This document shows, in pieces, positions 35,262 through 44,640 of a DNA stretch of 64,000 nt. Each line of letters opens with the position of its first letter. The stretch's first letter is position 1. This stretch comes from Phocoena phocoena (taxonomy: Eukaryota > Chordata > Mammalia > Artiodactyla > Phocoenidae): the NCBI RefSeq assembly GCF_963924675.1, contig NC_089235.1:56817520-56881519 (forward strand), given 5' to 3'. The position numbers were made by a program, and so were the translations under genes. Below the pieces are notes generated by a model. The model was not told where the DNA came from, made no database searches, and saw only the letters and a program-made list of their open reading frames with translations.

Positions 35262-38200
35262 ATGGTAATAAGAACATGCATATCAATTATTACCTTAAAT
35301 GTGAATGGAATAAATGCTCCAAACAAAAGAAACAGGCTTGCTGAATGGATACAAAAACAAGACCCATATATATGCCATCTACAAGAGACCCACTTCTGAC
35401 CTAGGGACACATACAGACTGAAAGTGAGGGGATGGAAAAAGATATTCCATGCAAAAAGAAATCAAAAGAAAGCTGGAGTAGCAGTACTGATATCAGATAA
35501 AATACACTTTAAAATAAAGAATGTTACAAGAGACAAGGATGGACACTACGTAATGATCAAGGGATCAATCCAAGAAGAAGTAAGAATTATAAGATATTTA
35601 TGAACCCAACATAGGAGCACCTCAATACATAAGGCAACTGCTAACAGCTCTAAAAGGGGAAATGGACAGTATCACAATAATAGTGGGGGACTTTAACACC
35701 TCACTTACACCAATGGACAGATCATCCAAAGAGAAATTAATAAGGAAACACAAGCTTTAAAAGACACAATAGACCAGATAGATTTAATTGATATTTATAG
35801 GACATTCCATCCCAAAACAGCAGATTACACTTTCTTCTCAAGTGCACACGGAAAATTCTACATGATAGATCACATCTTGAGTCACAAATGAAGCCTCAGT
35901 AAATTTAAGAAAATTGAAATCATATCAAGCATCTTTTCTGACCACAATGCTATGAGATTAGAAATCAATTACAGGGAAGAAAATGTAAAAAACACAAACA
36001 CATGGAGGCTAAACAGTACCTTACTAAATATCCAAGAGACCACTGAAGAAATCTAAGAGGAAATCAGAAAATACCTAGAGAAAAATGACAATGAAAACAT
36101 GATGATCCAAAACATACGGGATGCAGCAAAAGTAGTTCTAAGAGGGAAGTTTATAGCTATAAAAGCCTACCTCAAGAAACAAGAAAAATCTCAAATAAAC
36201 AACTTAACATTATGCCTAAAGGAACTAGAGAAAGGAGAACAAAAAAAACCCAAAGTTAGCAGAAGGAAAGAAATCATAAAGATCAGAGCAGAAATAAATG
36301 AAATAGAAACAAAGAAAACAATAGCAAAGATCAATAAAACTAAAAGCTCGTTCTTTGAGAACAAAAAAAATTCATAAACCATTAGCCAGACTCAACAAGA
36401 AAAAGAGGTAGAGTACTCAAAGCAATAAAATTATAAATGAAAAAGGAGAAGTTACAACAGACACTGCAGAAATACAAAACATCCTAAGAGACTACTACAA
36501 GCAACTCTATGCCAATAAAATGGACAACCTGGAAGAAATGGACAAATTCTTAGAAAGGTATAACCTTCAAACACTGAACCAGGAAGAAATAGAAAATATG
36601 AACAGACAAATCACAAGTAATGAAATGGAAATTGTGATTAAAAATCTTCCAACAAACAAAAGTCCAGGACCAGATGGCTTCACACGTGAATTCTATTAAA
36701 CATTTAGAGAAGAGCTAACACCCATCCTTTTCAAATTCTTCCAAAAAATTGCAGAGGAAGGAACACTCCCAAACTCATTCTATGAGGCCACCATCACCCT
36801 GATACCAAAACTAGACAAAGATACTACAAAAAAAGAAAATTACGGACCAATATCATTGATGAATACAATGCAGAAATCCTCAACAAAATACTAGCATAGA
36901 GAACCTAACAACACATTAAAAGGATCAGACACCATGATCAAGTGGAATTTATGCCAGAGATGCAAGGATTTTTCAATATATGCAAATCAGTCAATGCGAT
37001 ACACCATATTAACAAACTGAATAAGAAAAACCATATGATCATCTTAACAGATGCAGAAAAATGTTTTGACAAAATTCAACACCCATTTATGATAAAAACT
37101 CTCCAGAGAGTGGGCATAGAGTGAACCTATCTCAACATAATAAAGGCCATATGTGACAGACCCACAGCAAACATCATTCTCAATGGTTAAAAACTGAAAG
37201 CATTTCCTCTAAGATCAGGAACAAGACAAGGATGTCCACTCTCACCACTATTATTCAACATAGTTTTGGAAGTCCTAGCCATGGCAATCAGAGAAGAAAA
37301 AGAAATAAAAGTAATACAAATTGGAGAATAAGAAGTAAAACTCTCACTTTCTACAGATGACATGATACTATACATAGAGAATCCTAAAGATGCCACCAGA
37401 AAACTACTAGAAGTAATCAATGAATTTGGGAAAGGTGCAGGATACAAAATTAAGGCACAGAAATCTCTCACATTCCTATACAATAATGAAAAATCTGAAA
37501 GAGAAATTAAGGAAACACTCCCATTTACCATTGCAACAAAAAGAATAAAATACCTTGGAATAAACCTACCTAGGGAGACAAAAGACCTGTATGCAGTAAA
37601 CTATAAGACACTGTTGAAAGGAATTCAAGATGGTACCAATAGATGGAGACATATAGCATGTTCTTGGACTGAAAGAATCAATATTGTGAAAATGACTGTA
37701 CTGCCCAAAGCAATCTACAGATTCAATGCAATCCCTATCAAATTACCAATGTCATTTTTTACAGAACTAGAACAAAAAATCTTAAAATTTGTATGAAGAC
37801 ACAAAAGACCCCAAAGAGCCAAAGCAGTCTTGAGGGAAAAAAAAACAAAGCTGGAGGAATCAGGCTCCCTGACTTCAGACTATACTGCAAAGCTACAGTA
37901 ATTAAGATAGTATGGTACTGGTACAAAAACAGAAACATAGATCAATGGAAGAGGAGAGAAAGCCCAGAGATAAACACACACACCTATGGTCAACTAATGT
38001 ATGACAAAGGAGGCAAGGATATACAATGGAGAAAAGACAGTCTCTTCAATAAGTGGTGCTGGGAAAACTGGACAACTACATGTAAAAGAATAACATTAGA
38101 ACACTCCCTAATACCTTGCAGAAAAATGAACTCAAAATGGATTAGAGACCTAAATGTAAGACCGGATACCATAAAACTCTTAGAGGAAAACAGGAAGAAC

Positions 38201-39062
38201 ACTCTTTGACATAAATCACAGCAACATCTTTTTTGATCCACCTCCTTGAGTAATGGAAATAAAAACAAAAATAAACAAATGGGACCCAATGAAACTTTAA
38301 AGCTTTTGCACAGCAAAGGAAACCATAAACAAGATGAAAAGACAGCCCTCAGAATGGGAGAAAATATTTGCAAATGAATCATTGGACCAAGGATTAATCT
38401 CCAAAATATATAAACAGCTCATGCAGCTCAATATTAAAATAACAAACAACCCAATCCAAAAATGGGCAGAAGACCTAAATAGACATTTCTCCAAAGAAGA
38501 TATACAGATGGCCAAGAAGCACATGAAAAGCTGCTCAACATCACTAATTATTAGAGTAATGCAAATCAAAACTACAATGAGGTATCACCTCACACCAGTT
38601 AGAATGGGCATCATCAGAAAATCTACAAACAACAAATGCTGGAGAGGGTGTGGAGAAAAGGGAACCCTGTTGCACTGTTGGTGGGAATGTAAATTGATAC
38701 AGACACTATGGAGAACAGTATGGAGGTTCCTTAAAAATAGAATTGCCATATGATCAGCAATCCCACTATTGAGCATATACCCAGAGAAAACCATAATTCA
38801 AAAAGACACATGCACCCCAATGTTCATTGCAGCACTATTTACAATAGCCAGGTCATGGAAGCAACCTAAACGCCCGTCGACAGATGAATGGATAAAGAAG
38901 ATTTTGCACATATATACAATGGAATATTACTCAGCCATGAAAAAGAATGAAATTGGGTCATTTGTAGAGATGTGGATGGGTCTAGAGACTGTCATACAGA
39001 GTGAAGTAAGTCAGAAAGGGAAAAACAAATATCGTATATTAATGCATATATGTGAAACCTAG
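35262..39062 (+). pseudogene. L1 ORF2 (endonuclease-reverse transcriptase), broken
   Basis: ORF2p nicks target DNA and reverse-transcribes L1 RNA onto it. It starts at ATG 35262, five bases after the ORF1 stop. The APE-type endonuclease opens with LNVNG and QETH, then meets an in-frame TGA at 35397-35399. The RT domain is split over several frames, with open pieces at 36099-36377, 36942-37124 and 37362-37796. The metal-binding F/YADD box reads STDD (37350-37361), so only the two aspartates remain. The cysteine-rich C-terminus ([18 protein letters not shown]) lies in 38334-38753, and the end MEYYSAMKKNEIGSF in 38769-39062. About 1,270 codons in total, normal for the family. Confidence 0.92.
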
Positions 39063-39278
39063 AAAATGGTACAGATGAACTGGTTTGCAGGTCAGAAAGT
39101 GAGACACAGATGTAGAGAACAAAGGTATGGACACCAAGGGGGGAAAGTGACGGAGGGTGGTGGTGGTGGTGTGATGTATTGGGCGATTGGGATTGACATG
39201 TATACACTGATGTGTATCAAATGGATGACTAATAAGAAAAAAAAATAAATAATAAACAATTTTTTAAAAATTAAAAAA
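39063..39278 (+). other. L1 3'UTR and A-rich tail
   Basis: Short 3'UTR with a (GGT)n-like run at 39153-39172 and a final A-rich segment containing aataaa. The GGT run is a G-rich L1 3'UTR element. The 60-codon frame at 39066-39248 is UTR. Confidence 0.8.
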
Positions 39279-39292
39279 AAGAAGGCATTGTG

Positions 39293-39856
39293 TGAGGAAT
39301 GCCTGTGTTAGACTACCATCCTCTAGATATCTGGCCTATTCATTCTCACTACCACAGCACACAGCCTCTGAATTCTCAAATATACAGTAGAGGAGAATTG
39401 TCTGTCTTGCCTAAAAATTACTTAAAACAACAACAAAAAAAACCTATCCACTATTTTGATTGCTCCCCTGCCATTGAGTTTCTCTGAATCTGCTCAGACA
39501 AGGGGAAAAAAAAGCCTGGAAGGCAACAGGGCCTCCCTAGACAGTTGCTTGCTGAAAGGAGAGAATATCCTTAAGAATTCTAAGTCAAGGGGACTCCAAA
39601 GCCCTGGAAACTGAATTTTGGCTCACTTGATGGAACTGCCATTCCTTTAGCCTCAACCGAATAAAGCTAGCACTGTTCAGCTTGCTCACTAATGATGGCT
39701 GATGGCTTTCATAGTGAGGGATGGATCAAATCAGAGTTTGTTGCAGGGTGGAATGCTGATATGGGAAAGATGTATCTACACAATAATCATAGCTTTTAAC
39801 AGGAACTCAAGACTTCCAGGAAGAAAAGAGTGTAGAAATAGGAAGTGACAATGAAC
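39293..39856. other. Unassigned sequence, continuation of 32025-33331
   Basis: Moderate-GC sequence that was contiguous with the left flank before the L1 inserted. No gene recognised. Confidence 0.35.
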
Positions 39857-39871
39857 TTCTTCGCTTTTTCT

Positions 39872-40419
39872 TTTTTTTTTAACAACTTTATTGGAGTATA
39901 ATTGCTTTACATTGTTGTGTTAGTTTCTGTTGTATAACAAAGTGAATCAGCTATACGTATACATATATCTCCATATCCTCTCCCTCTTGCATCTCCCTCC
40001 CACTCTCCCTATGCCACCCTTCTAGGTGGTCACAAAGCACTGAGCTGATCTCCCTGTGCTATGTGGCTGCTTCCCACTAGCTATCTATTTTACATTTGGT
40101 AGTCACATGAAAGGATGCTCAACATCACTAATCATTAGGGAAATGCAAATCAAAACTACAGTGATGTATCACCTCATACCGGTCAGAATGGCCATCAGCA
40201 AAAAATCTACAAACAATTAATGCTGGAGAGGGTGTGGAGAAAAGGGAACCCTCTTGCACTGTTATTGAGAATGTACATTTATACAGCCACTATGAAGAAC
40301 AGTATGGAGTTTCCTTAAAAATCTAAAAATAAAACTACCATATGACCCAGAAATCCCACTACTGGGCATATACACTGAGAAAACCATAATTCAAAAAGAG
40401 TCATATACCACAATGTTCA
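39872..40419 (-). mobile_element. Twin-primed L1 insertion with internal inversion
   Basis: Left part (39872 to about 40102) is reverse-oriented L1 3'UTR ('aacaactttattggagtata', 'ttctgttgtataacaaagtg', 'ctatctattttacatttg'). Right part (about 40103-40419) is forward-oriented ORF2 ('catgaaaggatgctcaacat', 'aatgctggagagggtgtgg', 'cccactactgggcatatac'). One TSD pair frames the whole: ttcttcgctttttct (39857-39871) and ttcttccctttttct (40420-40434), 14 of 15 identical. Confidence 0.92.
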
Positions 40420-40434
40420 TTCTTCCCTTTTTCT

Positions 40435-40732
40435 ACTTCAGCTTCAGCAGATAGACATTTATACCTGGATGAAACAATTTCTGAGGCTCTGTGGAACGAT
40501 AATAGTAGTATAACAGCCTATCTATCTATTTCACTCCTGAGGGGAAATGACCCACCACAGTTGACTTGACATACATATAATATTCTCCAAAAAGCAAATA
40601 AGTATTTGGGGTCAGGTAGAATGATAAATAACTCCTCTTTTTATTCTTGTCTTGGATATATGGTATGAGCACCTGAATCAGGGGGTTGAACCAAATTACA
40701 ATGAGCAGAATTGTCTAAGGGGACTTCCAGAG
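40435..40732. other. Unassigned sequence before the ERV
   Basis: Just under 300 bp with no recognised repeat. Composition changes sharply to GC-rich at the LTR start. Confidence 0.4.
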
Positions 40733-40800
40733 TGTAAGGCCAACTGGCCCGAGGCAGGGGAACACAATCAGATTCACAGGTTGCATCAGACCGAAATTCT

Positions 40801-40876
40801 CCGGACCAGGCAGTTCCAGAAACTGCCCTGGAGACATTCCGGACCACCCAGTTCCAGGAACTGACCTGGGGACGTT
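40801..40876 (+). promoter_or_regulatory. 38-bp tandem repeat in U3 (enhancer-like)
   Basis: Units 40801-40838 and 40839-40876 both begin ccggacca and share cagttccag, aactg and cctgg; 32 of 38 positions agree. Each has a near-palindrome cagttccagRaactg. The second contains ttccaggaa, which fits the TTCN3GAA STAT-type consensus. Tandem U3 repeats are the usual enhancers of gammaretroviral LTRs; function here is inferred. Confidence 0.75.
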
Positions 40877-41005
40877 GAACCCAGCCCAGCCTTCCCGCCT
40901 TTCGAGGGGTGGGACTAACGGTCCCCCAGGATACCTGAAAAGACCACCAAATAAGGAATACCCTGCGCCCTCCCAGATTCACCACACCCCTTTCCCTTCT
41001 TCCCC

Positions 41006-41012
41006 TATAAAA
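41006..41012 (+). promoter_or_regulatory. LTR TATA box
   Basis: tataaaa, 81 bp before the first base of AATAAA and in the expected U3 position; the cap site should lie roughly 25-30 bp downstream. Confidence 0.8.
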
Positions 41013-41092
41013 TCTTGCCCAACCCTCGCCCGGGTGCGACTTCTCTGGCCCCTTTCTCTCGGACCGGTGAACCTCCCCCGGGAATGCTCCCT

Positions 41093-41098
41093 AATAAA
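41093..41098 (+). terminator. LTR polyadenylation signal
   Basis: aataaa, with a G/T-rich stretch (cgtttcgcggtgccgtttgtt) split across 41119-41139 downstream, as needed for cleavage near the R/U5 border. Confidence 0.8.
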
Positions 41099-41157
41099 GC
41101 TCACTTGAAGCTTTCCTCCGTTTCGCGGTGCCGTTTGTTAAGATCCGACCTTACATT

Positions 41158-41175
41158 TGGTGCCGAAACCCGGGA
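41158..41175 (+). other. Primer binding site, tRNA-Phe
   Basis: tggtgccgaaacccggga is the exact complement of the 3' end of mammalian tRNA-Phe including CCA. It lies 2 bp after the LTR. Most gammaretroviruses use tRNA-Pro; Phe primers mark the HERV-F / ERV-Fc type. Confidence 0.93.
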
Positions 41176-41377
41176 GGGGTACCAAGCCCCGCAGGTTACG
41201 GCGCGGGCCACTCCTCCCCTCCCCCAGGAGACAACCAGGGAACCTCTACTCATCCACCCGATCCGGCAGAAAACGGGGTAAGTCCCCCTCCCTTGTTCCC
41301 TCTGACCCCCAGAGTCCCTGCCCACCGGACTCCCTGTCCTTAATCGCGGCCGCGTCAGGGATTCCTCCGTCCTCTCT

Positions 41378-41487
41378 CCGGGCCTCGGGCAACTGTGGAG
41401 ACGTCCCAATTGCCTGACCGCTCTCCGACTCGCCGGGCCTCGGGTGATTGTGGAGACGTCCCAATCGCCTGACCGCCCTCCGACCTG
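41378..41487 (+). repeat. 55-bp tandem duplication in the ERV leader
   Basis: Units 41378-41432 and 41433-41487 agree at about 48 of 55 positions. Each includes the palindrome-bearing gtggagacgtcccaat. The block lies between primer site and gag start, where retroviral packaging and dimerisation signals are found; such a role is inferred. Confidence 0.8.
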
Positions 41488-41557
41488 CCGTGAATTGGAG
41501 ACTGAGACCAGGGACACCTCTCTCCCTCTCCATTCACTCAGGGACAGACTGGGGGTC

Positions 41558-43132
41558 ATGGGAACCTCACAATCGAAACCAGATCCTAAGATGCCCCTGG
41601 GGTGCCTCCTAGCCAATTTTACAGCCCTCGGTTTCTCCCAAGATCTCAGTTGCCGACGGCTTATTTTTTATTCCACTGTGGCCTGGCCACAATATCCTCT
41701 AGACAATCAGTCCTGAAGGGACTTTCGATTTTAACATCCTCCGTGATCTAGATAATTACTGCTGCAGGACGCGCAAATGATCTGAGGTCCCCTATGTCCA
41801 GGTTTTCTGTTATTTGCGCTCCTGCCCCTCCCTTTGCGTCAATTGTTCTACGTCTCAAATCCTCCATCCAAAACCTCAATCCCCTTGGATTCCTCCCCAC
41901 TAACCGACCCTCCCGAATCTCTTACCACTCCCCCCTTCAGAACTCCTCTCTAACCTCCACCCTACCCTGAAGCGGTCCCTCCTCCTCCTGAACCCGCTCC
42001 GGCCCCTCCAACCATTCCCCCGCCTCCCTCGACGGTTTCTCCTTCCACGCCCCTTGCTTCGCCGATTAGTGCACATACACGCTCTCACGACTCCCAAGAT
42101 CCAAATCTCCACTGCCCTCTGAGGGAGGTAGCAGGAGCGGAAGGACTGGTCAGAGTCCATGTCCCTTTTTGTCTCCAATATCTCTCTCAAATAGAAAAGC
42201 GATTAGGCTCCTTTTCTGCCGACTCTTCCCGCTACATCAGAGAATTTCGCTATCTCTCTCAAGCTTACGATCTAACCTGGCACAATATCTTTGTGATCCT
42301 ATCTTCTACTCTGACCCCTGACGAAAGGGAAAGAATTCAAACTGCTGCCCGAAACCATGCAGATCAGGTTCACCTTACCGACAACTCCATGCCTGTCGGA
42401 GCGACTGCCGTACCTGGCACCGATCAAGGCTGGACTTATCAGGGTGGCCAAGATGGCCGTCGTAAACGCGACCTCATGATCCAATGCCTCCTGGCTGGCA
42501 TGCAGGTTGCCGCTCATAAGGTAGTCAATTTTGAAAAACTAAAAGAGATAACCCAAGAACCTAACGAAAATCCAGCTATCTTTCTCAATCGCCTTACAGA
42601 GGCCTTAACTCTCTACACCCGGCTGTATCCCGACACCCCGGCAGGGGCAGCGGTCCTAGCCACCCATTTTATCACCCAATCAGCCCTGGACATCCGAAAG
42701 AAATTAAAACGGGCAGAAGACGGCCCTCAAACCCCTATTCGAGATCTGGTAAAGATGGCCTTTAAGGTCTACAATGGCCGTGAGGATTTGGCAGAATTCA
42801 GCCGACAGGCTCGGATGCACCAGAAGGTGGCCCTCCAAACGCAAGCTCTTGTAGCCGCCCTAAGGCCGGCCATCCCCCATGGATCACAGCATCCACGGGG
42901 TCTGCAAAAGGCAACCCTGCCGGGGGCCTGCTTCAAATGCGGGAAAGAAGGCCACTGGGCTCGCCAATGTCCCAATCCCCGACCTCCTTCTAAGCCCTGT
43001 CCCAGCTGCGGGCTAACGGGCCACTGGAAGAGTGACTGCCCTACGACTTGCCCTCCCTCAGCGTCTCCACGTGGGGGGCGGGCCGACCCAACGGCATTAC
43101 CATTCGAACTGCTGGGATTGGCTGACGACTGA
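41558..43132 (+). pseudogene. gag: ERV gag, broken in the matrix region
   Basis: Gag is the structural polyprotein of the virion. ATG 41558 begins MGTSQS, with the Gly-2 myristoylation position. The frame stops at 41714-41716; matrix homology continues in another frame, which itself meets a stop near 41779, so at least one indel is needed. A proline-rich stretch follows (about 41930-42060). Capsid and nucleocapsid are intact in the starting frame: open at least from about 42120, with an apparent frame start at 42293, to TGA 43130. It holds the major homology region (residues 86-105 counted from 42293) and two CCHC knuckles, C213/C216/H221/C226 and C236/C239/H244/C249. MLV has one knuckle; two fit HERV-F/H-like groups. 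Confidence 0.9.
42929..43039 (+). other. Two nucleocapsid CCHC zinc knuckles
   Basis: Both follow C-X2-C-X4-H-X4-C exactly, with an aromatic residue after the His. They bind genomic RNA for packaging. All eight ligands are intact despite damage elsewhere. Confidence 0.92.
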
Positions 43133-43135
43133 CGG
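43130..43135 (+). other. gag-pro junction: in-frame TGA-CGG stop
   Basis: The gag stop TGA is followed in the same frame by protease sequence with no frameshift. This is the gammaretroviral arrangement, where pro-pol is made by stop-codon readthrough (MLV uses UAG). The TGA-CGG hexamer matches a leaky context known from some plant RNA viruses. Whether TGA is original or arose by mutation is unknown. Confidence 0.7.
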
Positions 43136-43465
43136 CGCCTGGACTCGAGGACCCCCATCACTCTTGCCGAGCCCAGGGTAACACTACAGGTAGCGGGTAA
43201 GTCCATCTCATTTCTGGTGGACATGGGGGCTACCTATTCGGTCCTGCCTACCTATTCCGGGCCAGTTTCTCCTTCCCAGATCGCGGTCATGGGTATTGAT
43301 GGCAAACCATCCTTCCCACTCCAGACCGGTCCACTCCCATGTCATATCGAAGGACTCCCTTTTACTCATTCCTTCTTAGTCATACCATCCTGCCCAATTC
43401 CCTTGCTAGGCCGAGATGTCCTTTTCCACTTAGGGGTAGATGTAGAATTAGTCAGTTGCCATGTT
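43133..43465 (+). pseudogene. pro: ERV protease (pro) remnant
   Basis: Aspartic protease that matures Gag and Pol. It continues the gag frame after TGA 43130. The active-site triplet after the hydrophobic strand (SFLV) reads D-M-G where the family has D-T/S-G, followed by ATYSVL; this would abolish catalysis. ACG to ATG, a CpG transition, would explain it. The C-terminal LLGRD box is present at about 43405-43419. Open sequence continues to a stop at 43586-43588, but similarity to protease ends near 43465, taken here as the element's broken 3' edge. Reverse transcriptase is not found. Confidence 0.85.
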
Positions 43466-44099
43466 ACATCCTGTAAGTCACTTGCCAAATTTTCACTTTG
43501 TATCTCCTTACCCATAGGCTTGGCAAGATTAAAAGTCCTGGTCTGGAGTGAGGTGGTAGAGGTTTCTACCAGGGAATACAGAACATGAGGCTATGACTCT
43601 CATAGCTTCAATATGACTCTCACATGGTTGTGCTGGGCTTATCATGCTGTTGGTTCAGTAGACAGTGAAAGGAGATTGTTGGAGATTGCGAGAGTTTTGG
43701 CAACACGATAGGTCAGAAAGGACTATATCTGGAATTCAGGAGATTCACTGGAGTAAATCTTCAGAATTCCAGACTATATCTGGAATTCAGGAGATTCACT
43801 GGAGTAAATCTTGTGAATTTAATTTATTCTGGAGTAAATGATCCAGACATAGTGATAACTATGTGTACAGTTGCAACAACTTTAACCTGACAAGTACAGC
43901 AACTGAAGGCTCTAATTCTTCAGGGATCAAGGTCTGGGTCTTCTCATCAGTCAAGAAACTGAGACCAGCTGAGGATAAGAGTAATCTAAGACTATACAGT
44001 AAAAGAGAGAGATGATGAATATCAGTTAAATCCTAGGGACAAGTTACAATTCTGGGTATGTTAAGTTATTCAATTAACACTCTTGTATTAAGCTTTGTG
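43466..44099. other. Unassigned sequence after the ERV, with a local duplication
   Basis: No retroviral or host protein homology recognised. Composition returns towards that of the flank. It contains the 51-bp period duplication at 43721-43812. Confidence 0.4.
43721..43812. repeat. Two 41-bp direct repeats, period 51
   Basis: gactatatctggaattcagg...gtaaatctt occurs at 43721-43761 and 43772-43812, identical, with a 10-bp spacer (cagaattcca). A further partial echo, 'tctggagtaaatgatcc', follows. Confidence 0.92.
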
Positions 44100-44640
44100 T
44101 AGAGTCTGAGGCTGGCCACTACAACTGTGGTGTACTGGACTTAACGTAGGGCACAGGAGATCTTGAGCCGTGCAAGGAGAGGTGGTCCCTATCCGATATT
44201 TCTTATATTTACCTCAAACTTTACTGTAGGTTTTTGCTCTAGCATGACAGCACTTTAACATGGATATACAACACATGTCTTGCTTTCTGAATGGTGTTTC
44301 TCTGCTACAGCTCCATTGGAAGACTGTTGAAGCTGAATCAGCTAGGATGATGCATGCATGCACATATAACTGTGGAGCAGACTGGGTAAACAAATACCCC
44401 TATTCGCATCTCAGGCTGATATGCATTTTATAGGATTCCTCATAGAGTCCCTAGTGGGATTGGGTCCCAATGGCCCATAGTGGAAACAGCCTAATAATGC
44501 TACTTAAGACAACTTTCCCTCTTTCTTTTTTCAATTATTGCCTACATTTTGGTGCCTTAATGTTACTTCTAAAAATAAACACCTGCATAAGAGTCCTTGT
44601 CTAAAACCTGTTTTACTGGGGGAACCCAAACAAGGACAGC
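44100..44640 (+). mobile_element. Possible LTR remnant
   Basis: The end 'tactgggggaacccaaacaa' preceded by 'aaaaataaacacctgcataa' resembles the polyadenylation and 3' end of an ERVL-type LTR. The left boundary and family are uncertain. Confidence 0.35.

Larger units (their letters stand above)
33346..39278 (+). mobile_element. Nearly full-length L1 retrotransposon
   Basis: About 5.9 kb bounded by a 14-bp TSD, aagaaggcattgtg, at 33332-33345 and 39279-39292 (the first two A bases merge with the tail). Order: 5' region from about 33397 ('ttcaagatggcagagtag'), ORF1 (34302-35257), ORF2 (35262-39062), 3'UTR with a GGT/GGTG-rich run near 39153-39172, and an A-rich tail. Both ORFs carry stops and frameshifts, so it is inactive. 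The 5' end is intact or nearly so, which is uncommon for L1. About 50 bp (33346-33396) precede the usual start. Confidence 0.95.
40733..41155 (+). repeat. 5' LTR of the ERV
   Basis: I place the start at TGTAAGGcC (40733) because it mirrors the end GgCCTTACA-type sequence gaccttaca (41147-41155), giving TG...CA ends and a 9-bp inverted repeat with one mismatch. Length 423 bp. U3 holds a duplicated block; a TATA box lies at 41006-41012 and AATAAA at 41093-41098. The end falls 2 bp before the primer site, as expected. An alternative start at 40712 (tgtctaag) fits the inverted repeat less well. Confidence 0.8.
40733..43465 (+). mobile_element. Partial class I (gammaretrovirus-like) endogenous retrovirus
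   Basis: GC-rich block holding a 5' LTR, tRNA-Phe primer binding site, leader, broken gag and the start of pro. Homology to retroviral protein stops around 43465, just after the protease LLGRD box. No reverse transcriptase, integrase, envelope or 3' LTR is seen in the window. The Phe primer site and two-knuckle Gag resemble the HERV-F / ERV-Fc branch of class I ERVs; family identity is inferred. Numerous CpGs survive in LTR and leader, so it is younger than the L1M repeats around it. Confidence 0.9.

Noticed and set aside
40420..40732. LTR start at 40712 (tgtctaag)
   Set aside because: The later TGTAAGG at 40733 mirrors the LTR end far better. The earlier site remains a minor alternative.
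41101..41616. 171-codon minus-strand frame, longest antisense ORF near the ERV
   Set aside because: Arg/Gly/Ser-rich translation of the GC-rich LTR and leader, including the duplicated block (repeated GRLHxxPRPGE-type phrases); no domain.
42769..43224. 151-codon minus-strand frame over the nucleocapsid region
   Set aside because: Shadow of the well-supported plus-strand gag frame with its intact zinc knuckles.
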